Positions 1 to 6,332 are shown, counted from the first letter of the stretch. The stretch: DNA of 13,459 bases from Candidatus Sungiibacteriota bacterium (GCA_016181565.1 JACOZA010000029.1:1-13459); one strand, 5' to 3'. Program-made: numbers and translations. The notes: a model not told the origin generated them from the letters alone.

Positions 1-44
1 AAGGATTCGCGCGCTTGCTCATGAAATAGAATTTGCTTGGCCAT
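1..44 (-). CDS. groEL: GroEL chaperonin, N-terminal fragment (cut by window edge)
   Basis: Reading leftwards from an ATG at 44, the 14 visible codons give MAKQILFHEQARES, which matches the conserved GroEL (Hsp60) N-terminus. GroEL forms the double-ring ATP-driven folding chamber in the cytoplasm, with GroES as its lid. The gene lies directly downstream of groES on the same strand with a 66-bp gap, the normal groESL order. No clear Shine-Dalgarno sequence precedes the ATG. The rest of the gene lies outside the window. The short match and the position behind groES together make the call firm. Confidence 0.85.
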   Translation of the reverse strand, partial: MAKQILFHEQARES

Positions 45-110
45 AGTGATTTATCAACGAATATCAAATCATTTTCGAATATTCGAATTCGTTTATTTGT
101 TTTTAATTCG
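45..110. other. AT-rich groES-groEL spacer with small palindromes
   Basis: This spacer is very AT-rich and contains ATTCG-type words. TTCGAATATTCGAA (74-87) is a perfect 14-nt palindrome and CGAATTCG (84-91) overlaps it. TCAACGAAT (54-62) is complementary to ATTCGTTGA (113-121), so the spacer could fold into a hairpin that reaches into the groES stop region. No gene is visible. It could tune the groES/groEL ratio through RNA structure, but that is inference. Confidence 0.45.
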
Positions 111-410
111 TTATTCGTTGATTACTCCAATAATATCTTCCTCCTTTGCAATCAGATACTCCCTGCCGTCGACCTTAATCTCGTTGGGGCCGTACTTGGT
201 AAAGAGCACTACATCGCCCTTTTTCACTCCCACCAGACGGAGTTTGCCGTTATCATCCAGCTTGCCCGGCCCCACAGCAATTACTTTCCCCTTTTCGGGC
301 CGTTCTTTTGACGCAGTCTCCGGCAAATACAATCCCGACTTCGTCTTTCCTTCTTTAGTATCGGACAGCGGTTCAATGAGAACTCTGTCGCCGAGTGGTC
401 GTATGTTCAT
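111..410 (-). CDS. groES: Co-chaperonin GroES (10 kDa)
   Basis: GroES caps the GroEL ring and encloses unfolded substrate during the ATP cycle in the cytoplasm. The 99-residue product has the usual family length. It starts MNIRPLGDRVLIEP, the canonical GroES beta-barrel opening. A mobile-loop region follows at about residues 17-34 (KEGKTKSGLYLPETASKE), then GKVIAVGPG and the family C-terminal pattern KVDGREYLIAKEEDIIGVI. It is the first gene of a groESL operon, with groEL 66 bp downstream. Upstream are a CIRCE-like element and a sigma70-like promoter, pointing to HrcA heat-shock control. The ATG at 410 has no obvious Shine-Dalgarno sequence and sits behind an AT-rich leader of about 155 nt. 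Confidence 0.97.
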   Translation of the reverse strand: MNIRPLGDRVLIEPLSDTKEGKTKSGLYLPETASKERPEKGKVIAVGPGKLDDNGKLRLVGVKKGDVVLFTKYGPNEIKVDGREYLIAKEEDIIGVINE

Positions 411-423
411 AGTTACAGTTTTT

Positions 424-546
424 AGTTTATTAGTTGCGCTTCGCTGATAGTTCTAGTTTGGTAGTTCCTAGTTTAAGTTTCAGTCACCGGTAACAATAAC
501 GATAAACTAATAACCAAAACCATCAACTATCAACTAAGAACCAAAA
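424..546. repeat. TAGTT/AACTA-word repeat region in the groES leader
   Basis: Variants of TAGTT fill the left half of this stretch and AACTA/AACTAATAAC the right half, so the region is a loose inverted repeat. TTATTAGTT (427-435) pairs with AACTAATAA (505-513), and GATAGTT (446-452) pairs with AACTATC (525-531). It lies inside the expected 5' untranslated leader of groES. No ORF is credible here. It may be a decayed low-complexity intergenic repeat or a structured leader. Confidence 0.5.
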
Positions 547-573
547 TTAGCAATTAACTCCTACGAGTGCTAA
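547..573. promoter_or_regulatory. CIRCE element (HrcA operator) of groESL
   Basis: TTAGCAATT (547-555), a 9-nt spacer, then GAGTGCTAA (565-573) matches the CIRCE consensus TTAGCACTC-N9-GAGTGCTAA. The right half is perfect and the left half matches 7 of 9. It touches the -10 box of the leftward promoter, the standard place for HrcA repression of groESL. No hrcA gene is in the window. Confidence 0.85.
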
Positions 574-600
574 TTATAATCAATCCCAATATCGAGTCAA
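573..600 (-). promoter_or_regulatory. Leftward sigma70-type promoter of groESL
   Basis: On the minus strand TTGACT (595-600) and a perfect TATAAT (573-578) are separated by 16 nt. Transcription would start near 566, inside or next to the CIRCE element. The -35 box overlaps the uvrA stop codon (597-599), so the groESL promoter is embedded in the end of uvrA. Confidence 0.75.
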
Positions 601-3473
601 GAGATTTTACTTAACCACTGCCCGGTATAGGATTTCTTCTCTGAAATAATGTCTTTTATGACGCCTTCGGCAATAACGGCGCCGCCGCCTTCTCCCCCCT
701 CCGGTCCTAAATCAATCACCCAATCTGAATTGCGGATGACGTCGAGGTTATGTTCGATCACAAGCACCGTATTTCCCCTCTCGACCAGCGCATGCAAGAT
801 CGTCAATAATTTCTTAGTGTCTTCAAAGTGAAGACCGGTCGTTGGTTCATCAAGAATATAAAGTGTCCTGCCCGTATCGCGGCGTGAGAGTTCGGTGGCC
901 AGTTTCGTGCGCTGCGCCTCACCCCCCGAGAGCGTCGTAGCTGGCTGGCCCAACTTGATGTAGGAGAGACCCACTTCGGAAAGCGTTTTCAACTTCTGTC
1001 TGACCTGCGGAATTCTTTCAAAAAACTTTAACGCCTCCTCAACCGTGAAGTCCAGCACTTGAGCGATGTTTTTTCCGTCATATTCAATTTCAAGCGCCTC
1101 TTTGTTATAGCGCGTGCCGCGGCACTCTTCGCACTCAACATAGACGTCCGGCAGAAAATACATCTCGATCTTTCTCACCCCCTGCCCTTCGCAAACTTCA
1201 CAGCGCCCCCCTCTCACATTAAATGAAAATCGTCCCGGCCCGTACCCGCGAACGCGCGCCTCATTGGTTTTGGAGAATATGTCGCGAATAAGACCAAAGA
1301 CGCCCGTATAAGTTGCGGGGTTGGAACGCGGGGTGCGGCCAATCGGCGACTGATCAACCACTACAGCCTTGTCGAGATTCTCGATACCCCTAATTGATTC
1401 GTGCGCACCCGGAATGGTGTGAGCTTTATAGAGCTTGGCTAGCAGGGCTTTGGCAAGAATATCGTTAATTAAAGTTGATTTGCCGGATCCGGAAACGCCC
1501 GAGACTGACACAAACTTCCCCAGTGGAATTTTAACGTTTATGTTTTTTAAGTTATGCTCGCGCGCGCCCCGTATCTCGATAAATTTGCTGCTGCCGTCAC
1601 GTTCTTTGCCGTGCTGAATCCTTACTTCTTTTCTTCCGGAAAGATAGTCGGCAGTGAGAGTTTTGGCTTTCCAAAGAGACTTAGCATTGCCCGAAAAAAT
1701 CACCTGCCCGCCGTGTTTCCCCGCGCCGGGCCCCAGATCAACGATCCAGTCGGCTTGGCGCATAGTCTCGGCATCGTGCTCGACCACAATCACGGTATTT
1801 CCCAGATCGCGGAGTTCTTTGATAGTCTCAATCAGCATGTGATGATCGCGCGCATGAAGTCCGATTGACGGCTCGTCCAAAACGTAAATGACTCCGGTCA
1901 AGCGCGACCCAATCTGGGTCGCCAGACGAATCCGCTGGGCCTCACCGCCGGCCAGCGTAGTTGATTCGCGCGAGAGTGTTAAATAATGAAGTCCCACGTT
2001 TATGAGAAAAGACAGTCGCTTAGCAATCTCTTTCACTAGCGGATCTCCAACTCGACGTTCACTTACCTTCAATCCGCTCGAGATGAATGCATCAAAAAAT
2101 TTTGCCGCTTCAGAAACGGTGAACTCCGCTACTTCAGCTATGTTTTTTTGATTGATAGTAACGCCCAGCGCTTCTTGTTTGAGGCGCCTGCCTTGGCAAA
2201 GCGGGCATCGGCGCACCACCATATATTTCTCAATCTCAGCGCGCGTCCATTCAGAATCAGTTTCTTTCCATCGGCGCTTCAGGTTTGGAACCACTCCTTC
2301 AAACCGGCCGCCGCGTTCTTCTTCGCCCAGCTTCGGGGACTCGCCGTATAAAATGAGCCCCACCACTGATTTCGGCAACTCTGCGACCGGCTTATTTAAA
2401 GAAAACTTATGGCGCGTTGAGAGATCCTCGAGCATCCACCAATACCACGACTGGCGCCCCACGCGATGCGAGGCATGCGACCAGGGAGCAATCGCGCCCT
2501 CGGCCAGCGTTAACCTCAAGTTCGGGAACACCCGCCCCTCGTCAACCTCAAGCGTGGAGCCCAACCCCGTACAGGCGGGACACGCGCCATAGGGGCTGTT
2601 GAATGAAAAAGTTCGGGGCTCAATTTCAGGCAAATTGATGCCGCACTCGGTACAGGCAAACTGTTCGGAAAACGTTTCGTCTTTCCATTCATCGCCTTTT
2701 TTCAGTGGAGCCGTTGAGACAATCAAAAGACCCTTCCCGATCTTTAATGCTGTTTCTACCGAATCAGCCAGCCGCGACCGTTCAAGCCCTCTGTCGATTT
2801 CAACCCGATCCACCACAACTTCAATCGCATGCTTCTTTTTCTTATCCAGAGAGAGCTCAAGCGCCTCTTCGAGGCGATGCACTACGCCATCAATCCGCAC
2901 CCGGATAAAACCAGCGCGCGTCACCTCTTCCAATATGCCGTGATGCTCGCCCTTTTTGCCGCGAATCAAGGGGCCGAGTATTTGAATCTCGGTTCCCCTG
3001 GGAGCCTTAAGGACATGGTCAATAATTTGACCCACGGTCTGGCGGCCGATGGGCTTGCCGCACTGGGGGCAATGGGGTTTTCCCAGGCGAGCAAATAAAA
3101 TCCGCAAGTAATCATAAATCTCTGTAATCGTACCTACGGTCGAGCGCGGGTTTCGCGGCACGCTTCTTTGATCAATGGCGATGGCCGGCGATAATCCTTC
3201 GATGGAATCAACATCGGGCTTGTCGGAGACCCCTAAGAACTGTCGAGCATATGCCGATAGCGACTCCACGTATCTTCGCTCGGCTTCCGCGTAAATGGTG
3301 TCGAACGCGAGTGATGACTTCCCGGAACCAGATATGCCGGTGATAACCACAAGTTTATTCTTGGGGAGATCAACATCAATGTTCTTCAAATTATGGACTC
3401 GCGCTCCCCGGATACGTATGAGATCGGTGCGAGCGCTTTTAGAATTCTTGCTTTTAGCAGATCCTCGAGGCAT
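597..3473 (-). CDS. uvrA: Excinuclease ABC subunit A (UvrA)
   Basis: UvrA is the damage-sensing ABC ATPase of nucleotide excision repair; as a dimer it loads UvrB at lesions. The 958-residue length is normal. Visible in order are: Walker A GISGSGKSS (about 47-55), a first zinc module with CPQC (135-138), a CxxC pair at 274/277 and CPAC (298-301), the ABC signature LAGGEAQRIRLATQ, the first Walker B VLDEPS, the second Walker A GVSGSGKST, a second zinc finger (CEVC...CEEC), the second signature LSGGEAQRTKLATE and Walker B ILDEPTTGLH. The N-terminus has a short basic lead (PRGSAKSKNSKSAR). The first signature reads LAGGE rather than LSGGE, a tolerated variation. The gene is divergent from uvrC with 72 bp between start codons. 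Its stop overlaps the groESL promoter. Confidence 0.98.
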   Translation of the reverse strand: MPRGSAKSKNSKSARTDLIRIRGARVHNLKNIDVDLPKNKLVVITGISGSGKSSLAFDTIYAEAERRYVESLSAYARQFLGVSDKPDVDSIEGLSPAIAIDQRSVPRNPRSTVGTITEIYDYLRILFARLGKPHCPQCGKPIGRQTVGQIIDHVLKAPRGTEIQILGPLIRGKKGEHHGILEEVTRAGFIRVRIDGVVHRLEEALELSLDKKKKHAIEVVVDRVEIDRGLERSRLADSVETALKIGKGLLIVSTAPLKKGDEWKDETFSEQFACTECGINLPEIEPRTFSFNSPYGACPACTGLGSTLEVDEGRVFPNLRLTLAEGAIAPWSHASHRVGRQSWYWWMLEDLSTRHKFSLNKPVAELPKSVVGLILYGESPKLGEEERGGRFEGVVPNLKRRWKETDSEWTRAEIEKYMVVRRCPLCQGRRLKQEALGVTINQKNIAEVAEFTVSEAAKFFDAFISSGLKVSERRVGDPLVKEIAKRLSFLINVGLHYLTLSRESTTLAGGEAQRIRLATQIGSRLTGVIYVLDEPSIGLHARDHHMLIETIKELRDLGNTVIVVEHDAETMRQADWIVDLGPGAGKHGGQVIFSGNAKSLWKAKTLTADYLSGRKEVRIQHGKERDGSSKFIEIRGAREHNLKNINVKIPLGKFVSVSGVSGSGKSTLINDILAKALLAKLYKAHTIPGAHESIRGIENLDKAVVVDQSPIGRTPRSNPATYTGVFGLIRDIFSKTNEARVRGYGPGRFSFNVRGGRCEVCEGQGVRKIEMYFLPDVYVECEECRGTRYNKEALEIEYDGKNIAQVLDFTVEEALKFFERIPQVRQKLKTLSEVGLSYIKLGQPATTLSGGEAQRTKLATELSRRDTGRTLYILDEPTTGLHFEDTKKLLTILHALVERGNTVLVIEHNLDVIRNSDWVIDLGPEGGEGGGAVIAEGVIKDIISEKKSYTGQWLSKIS

Positions 3474-3487
3474 ACAACAAGTTCTTT

Positions 3488-3516
3488 ATTGTACCGCCAG
3501 TGTCAAGAGAAATCAA
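3488..3516 (-). promoter_or_regulatory. Putative uvrA promoter
   Basis: On the minus strand TTGATT (3511-3516), a 17-nt spacer and TACAAT (3488-3493) form a plausible sigma70 promoter. The predicted start near 3481 leaves only about 8 nt before the uvrA ATG, so the transcript would be almost leaderless. No LexA-like box was seen. Confidence 0.45.
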
Positions 3517-3532
3517 TACTAGCCGCATGTTG

Positions 3533-3538
3533 TATACT
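3533..3538 (+). promoter_or_regulatory. Putative -10 box of uvrC (leaderless transcript)
   Basis: TATACT lies 7 nt upstream of the chosen uvrC ATG (3546), which would place the transcription start at or next to the start codon. No convincing -35 hexamer sits 16-18 nt upstream. No Shine-Dalgarno sequence precedes the ATG, which fits leaderless initiation. Confidence 0.4.
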
Positions 3539-3545
3539 AATACCA

Positions 3546-4922
3546 ATGTTAAAAAAACCTAGGTTAATCCCTACAAACTCTGGCGTATATATCTTCCGCA
3601 AAGATAAGACGCCTCTTTACGTGGGTAAAGCCGCCAGTTTAAAAAAACGAGTGTCTTCATATTTTAAAAGAAACGCCGGATGGAAAATCGATCAGTTGCG
3701 TCGAGAGTCTACGAAAATCGAATTTATCAAGACTCCGTCGGAAATTGAGGCCTTAATCAAAGAGGCGGAACTGATTAAGAAGCACGTTCCTAAGTTCAAC
3801 ATCCTGATGCGGGATGATAAGAGTTTTACTTATATCGGCATCACGCGCGGAGAATTTCCCCGCTTTTATTTAACACACCAATTAACGAGGGGACAGGTCA
3901 CAGGTGGCAGGTGGCGGGGGAAACGTCTTAACAAGTCTTCATCACCTATCCCCTATCACCTAGCACCTACCTTTATCGGTCCCTTTGTCGAGTCTTCGAC
4001 CCTCAAACAAACTCTCTATATGCTTCGCGGCATTTTCCCCTACTGCACGTGTAAAGAACCGCATTATGGAAAATGTGTGAACGCCCAGATCGGACGCTGC
4101 CCAGGATACTGCTGCGAGAAAGGCCGTATAGCCACAAAGGAAGAGATTGGCCAGTATCAAAAAAATGTCCGCGCCGTAGTTTCAATTCTCTCCGGTAAAC
4201 GCCATGCTCTACTTAAGGGTCTAAAAAAAGAGATGCGCGACACTTCTCGGAGACAAGAATTTGAGCGCGCCGCTAAACTGCGCGACCAAATATACGGGCT
4301 CGAATCACTTCATGAACATCGCGGTATCGCCACCCACCAGCGCGCAGAAATCCCCTATCACAAGATTGAGCGAGTCTTGCAAAGTTTATTGAAAACCCGC
4401 GACCCCATCCGCCGCGTGGAGGGTTATGACATTGCTAATATCTCCGGGACGGATTCAACCGCCTCGATGATTGTTTTTTATGACGGCCGGCCAGATAAAT
4501 CGCAATACCGGAAATTCAAAATTAAGACTGTGGCGGGGCCGAATGATGTGGCGTCTCATCGCGAAGTCCTGCGGCGGCGGCTCATACACTCTGAATGGGA
4601 ATATCCTGATTTAATCTTAATTGACGGCGGAAAACCGCAACTGAATGCTGTACTCCCGCTCTTGAATGCTAAAGCCTTTAGAAAAATCAAGATGCTTGCG
4701 CTCTCCAAGCCCCCCCGGCGGCACTTCACCCGAGCCCCCTCCGGCGCCGGCCAAAACGAGGATTTACTGCACTTCGCCGGCCGAGCCCAACCGATGCCTA
4801 TCAAATCTCTGCCTCCGCCCGTGATGTATTTTCTCCAGCGCGTCCGCGACGAATCCCACCGCTTTGTCCGCCATTACCACCATCTCCTCCGACGCAAATC
4901 GACTCTTAATATTAAATCCTAA
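3546..4922 (+). CDS. uvrC: Excinuclease ABC subunit C (UvrC), short form lacking HhH
   Basis: UvrC makes the dual incisions of nucleotide excision repair. The ATG at 3546 was chosen because it starts directly before the GIY-YIG domain; the longer open frame runs antisense into uvrA. In the 458 residues are: GIY-YIG (GVY 13-15, YVG 25-27, glutamate within EAELIK 72-77), a Cys-containing segment (about 167-190), a UVR domain for UvrB contact (about 222-256, with FERAAKLRDQI), and the RNase H-like nuclease (GYDIANISGT with D295, LILIDGG with D360, RDESHRF with H438). Family members are usually near 600 residues and end in a helix-hairpin-helix pair. This one stops right after the nuclease fold. 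Residues about 112-143 are an extra loop encoded by a repeat-like hairpin. The gene is divergent from uvrA. Confidence 0.96.
   Translation: MLKKPRLIPTNSGVYIFRKDKTPLYVGKAASLKKRVSSYFKRNAGWKIDQLRRESTKIEFIKTPSEIEALIKEAELIKKHVPKFNILMRDDKSFTYIGITRGEFPRFYLTHQLTRGQVTGGRWRGKRLNKSSSPIPYHLAPTFIGPFVESSTLKQTLYMLRGIFPYCTCKEPHYGKCVNAQIGRCPGYCCEKGRIATKEEIGQYQKNVRAVVSILSGKRHALLKGLKKEMRDTSRRQEFERAAKLRDQIYGLESLHEHRGIATHQRAEIPYHKIERVLQSLLKTRDPIRRVEGYDIANISGTDSTASMIVFYDGRPDKSQYRKFKIKTVAGPNDVASHREVLRRRLIHSEWEYPDLILIDGGKPQLNAVLPLLNAKAFRKIKMLALSKPPRRHFTRAPSGAGQNEDLLHFAGRAQPMPIKSLPPPVMYFLQRVRDESHRFVRHYHHLLRRKSTLNIKS
3885..3971 (+). repeat. In-frame inverted-repeat insertion inside uvrC
   Basis: AGGT(G)-type words (GGACAGGTCACAGGTGGCAG, from 3890) are followed after about 25 nt by their approximate complement, ACCTATCCCCTATCACC with CTAGCACCTACC (3944-3971). 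Together they form an imperfect inverted repeat. UvrC proteins normally have about 10 residues between the FPRF and (F/I)GPF motifs; here there are over 30. The 12-mer CTATCCCCTATC (3946-3957) also occurs in non-coding DNA at 8577-8588, so the insert resembles this genome's intergenic repeats. Confidence 0.65.
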
Positions 4923-4957
4923 CTTGCTTTTCCACAAATATTTGGGGATATCAATAG

Positions 4958-4982
4958 GTGTAACCACTTCCCCACGATCGTA
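4958..4982. promoter_or_regulatory. Candidate operator: half copy of the downstream palindrome
   Basis: TAACCACTTCC then CCACGATCGTA (4961-4982) matches 5612-5633 at 21 of 22 positions. It fills the space immediately before a perfect TATAAT, so a bound protein would cover the -35 region. With the preceding GTG it is also an inverted copy of the right arm at 5625-5648 with two mismatches. Autoregulation by the adjacent gene is the simplest reading. Terminal repeats of a small mobile element are the alternative. Confidence 0.6.
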
Positions 4983-4986
4983 TAAT
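4981..4986 (+). promoter_or_regulatory. -10 box for the Cas2-like/PaaX-like gene
   Basis: A perfect TATAAT lies 20 nt upstream of the chosen ATG (5006), giving a predicted transcription start near 4993. The -35 position holds part of the repeated operator-like sequence and is a poor match to TTGACA. Confidence 0.6.
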
Positions 4987-5005
4987 AGTGATTACACACT
5001 ATCCT

Positions 5006-5575
5006 ATGCCTCGCCTCCCTGAATATGCCAAAGCCATCCTTGCTGTCCTCCTTGAGGCGGGAGAGTTAGCTGTTGCAATTGGAGTGTCAGGCACTTCGTC
5101 TAGACGCTTAGCAAAATTACTCCACCGACCTTTAGCGACTCGTCAAAGCCATTACCGCTTAAGAAAGCAAATATTATTTTTACGTGACGAGAACCTCGTT
5201 AGATCAACTGTGGCAAACAGCCTAATACACCTAACTTTAACCAATCGGGGCAAGCATCTTGCGCACAAAAATCGTCTACATACCTTAAAACTTCCTCGCG
5301 CCAGCCGATGGGATCACAAATGGAGAATAATTGCGTTTGATATTCCTGAATCAAAGCGATCCGGCAGAGATGCTCTGCGTGAAAATATAAAGCGCCTTGG
5401 AGCAGTTCAGATTCAAAAAAGTCTCTGGGTTTGGCCGTATAACTGCCGAGAGGAAATCGATTTCATCGCGGGGCTCTTTGGCGTCCAATCGTATGTTCAT
5501 CACATTCTTGCAGAATCCATTACAGCAGAAAAAAGTCTGCGAAAAGTTTTCAACTTGTCCCAGCATATTTTCTAA
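5006..5575 (+). CDS. wHTH protein with Cas2/PaaX-C-like domain, putative regulator
   Basis: The 189-residue product has two parts. Residues about 1-95 are basic and helical with a short beta hairpin (NSLIHLTLTNRGKHLA), typical of a winged helix. Residues about 106-185 start WRIIAFDIPESKRSGRDALR and continue LGAVQIQKSLWVWPYNC, then EEIDFIAGLFGV. That is the ferredoxin-like Cas2-type fold also found at the C-terminus of PaaX regulators. Such proteins are often labelled Cas2, but no cas1 or CRISPR array is present, so a transcription factor is more likely. The ATG at 5006 is preferred because an in-frame GTG at 4988 overlaps the promoter. A repeated palindromic sequence lies at its promoter and again 37 bp after its stop, suggesting its own binding site. 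The ligand and targets are unknown. Confidence 0.8.
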   Translation: MPRLPEYAKAILAVLLEAGELAVAIGVSGTSSRRLAKLLHRPLATRQSHYRLRKQILFLRDENLVRSTVANSLIHLTLTNRGKHLAHKNRLHTLKLPRASRWDHKWRIIAFDIPESKRSGRDALRENIKRLGAVQIQKSLWVWPYNCREEIDFIAGLFGVQSYVHHILAESITAEKSLRKVFNLSQHIF

Positions 5576-5611
5576 GCATGCCCTCCAATCAGTTGGCACA
5601 AAAACAACATA

Positions 5612-5645
5612 TAACCACTTCCTCACGATCGTAAGGAAGTGGTTA
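5612..5645. promoter_or_regulatory. 34-bp palindrome, candidate binding site of the Cas2-like regulator
   Basis: TAACCACTTCCT (5612-5623) is exactly complementary to AGGAAGTGGTTA (5634-5645), and the centre ACGATCGT (5625-5632) is itself a palindrome. Only the pair 5624/5633 is mismatched. Its left 22 nt repeat the site at 4961-4982. It lies between the Cas2-like gene and a promoter at 5655-5682. No T-run follows, so it is not a typical intrinsic terminator. An operator reading fits better, though the RNA could also fold. Confidence 0.7.
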
Positions 5646-5654
5646 CACAGACAA

Positions 5655-5682
5655 TTGAAATAGAAAATGGTAACATTAAAAT
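5655..5682 (+). promoter_or_regulatory. Promoter of the small basic ORF
   Basis: TTGAAA (5655-5660), a 16-nt spacer and TAAAAT (5677-5682) form a good sigma70-like promoter just 9 bp after the 34-bp palindrome. Transcription would start near 5689, about 11 nt before the ATG at 5700. Confidence 0.55.
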
Positions 5683-5699
5683 AGGAAATTGATCATCTT

Positions 5700-5822
5700 A
5701 TGAGAAGACAAAAGCTCCATAAGTCGGAGCGGCGGGCGGAGCACACGGAACGGAAACGGAAGCGTGTGAGCGGTAAGAGTGTTTTTCTTTTGGCGAAAAT
5801 CATTAGAGAAAAAACGAAATAG
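5700..5822 (+). CDS. Small basic protein of unknown function (40 aa)
   Basis: The ORF encodes 40 residues beginning MRRQKLHKSERRAEHTERKR and ending KIIREKTK. It is very rich in Lys and Arg, has no membrane segment and no recognised motif. Support comes from its setting: a promoter ends 17 nt upstream and a strong hairpin terminator starts one base after the stop codon, so the ORF fills its transcript exactly. A purine stretch (AGGAAA) lies about 12 nt before the ATG, a weak ribosome binding site. The 34-bp palindrome sits immediately upstream of its promoter, which suggests control by the neighbouring Cas2-like regulator. It could instead be a small RNA whose open frame is chance. I do not recognise the family. 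Confidence 0.45.
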   Translation: MRRQKLHKSERRAEHTERKRKRVSGKSVFLLAKIIREKTK

Positions 5823-5852
5823 AAAAATCCCTTGGCCATGCCAGGGATTTTT
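5823..5852 (+). terminator. Intrinsic terminator after the small ORF
   Basis: AAAAATCCC (5823-5831) pairs with GGGATTTTT (5844-5852), and TGGC/GCCA extend the stem around a CAT loop with one bulged T. The A-run and T-run flank the stem, typical of a terminator that can work in both directions. Confidence 0.75.
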
Positions 5853-6070
5853 CGTATCGCCATGAAGCTATTGATGAGCGCAATGATGAAAGGAGCAATA
5901 GCGTGAGGAGAGAGCATTTCGTGAAAGGCAGGTAAACCGCCAAAGACAAAATTGCTACGTCCCCAAATATCGCAACTCACCAACAGCTTTATAGCGACAA
6001 CGAAACAAAGTTAAAAAGTGGTGTATCAACTATAAAACGATCGTTTTTTAGATGCTGCACCTGTCAGCTC
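5853..6070. other. Non-coding stretch with a T-tailed palindrome
   Basis: No credible gene was found on either strand. AAAACGATCGTTTT (6034-6047) is a perfect palindrome followed by more T residues. It shares the ACGATCGT core with the palindrome at 5625-5632, and an AAGTGGT word, also present in that palindrome, lies upstream at about 6015. It may be a weak third site or a terminator for leftward transcripts arriving from the accessory block. Confidence 0.3.
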
Positions 6071-6159
6071 CTCTCAGAACCCTCCAGCCCCAGTGGCTCA
6101 AGGATTCGATTGAAGGCGGGAGGGTTGCGATTCAGAACATCTGATCGCAACCCTCCCGC
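6071..6159 (-). repeat. Hairpin-plus-core module, copy 1 (downstream of the lipoprotein gene)
   Basis: The 45-nt core (6071-6115, containing CCTCCAGCCCCAGTGGCTC) matches 7188-7232 at 40 of 45 positions without gaps. It adjoins a perfect 16-bp stem: GCGGGAGGGTTGCGAT (6116-6131) with its complement at 6144-6159 and a 12-nt loop. Copy 2 has a different stem sequence at the same place, so structure rather than stem sequence seems conserved. On the minus strand the order is hairpin then core. No T-run follows the stem. Confidence 0.7.
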
Positions 6160-6314
6160 GAGATTAACCTCCATCTCAAGGAGTGCTCGATTGCTGGGCG
6201 TTTTCAGGCCCCCAGCCGGTCAGCACACGAACCCGGTCGGCGCCTTCAGTCGGTTGTCAGCGAGTTAGGTCATAACACCCCGAGACCACCTCCTTTCTAC
6301 TCCCCCTAACGCTT
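6160..6314. other. Spacer left of the lipoprotein gene with hairpins
   Basis: No ORF is credible. An imperfect hairpin is formed by GCTGG at about 6194 and CCAGC near 6218 around GTTTTCAG. The region carries GC-rich words such as GGCGCC and GTTGTC, which also appear in the spacer right of copy 2 (7281-7380), so the two spacers may be distantly related. Confidence 0.35.
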
Positions 6315-6332
6315 TTAGCGCTCGGGGAGTAT
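6298..6332 (-). terminator. Hairpin overlapping the lipoprotein stop codon
   Basis: TACTCCCC (6299-6306) pairs with GGGGAGTA (6324-6331), and CGC/GCG around TTTTA extends the stem. It spans the TAA stop (6315-6317) of the leftward lipoprotein gene. No T-run follows on that strand, so termination is uncertain; 3' end protection is also possible. Confidence 0.4.

Noticed and set aside
3393..3545. Upstream extension of the uvrC frame
   Set aside because: It runs antisense into the uvrA start region and adds sequence with no similarity to UvrC; the ATG at 3546 precedes the GIY-YIG domain directly.
4988..5575. Calling the regulator a CRISPR Cas2 nuclease
   Set aside because: The Cas2-like fold is only the C-terminal part after a winged helix, and there is no cas1, array of direct repeats or leader in the window.
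5693..5983. Leftward 96-codon frame
   Set aside because: It needs a TTG start, crosses the terminator hairpin and runs antisense through the 40-codon ORF and into its promoter region; no ribosome binding site or family resemblance.
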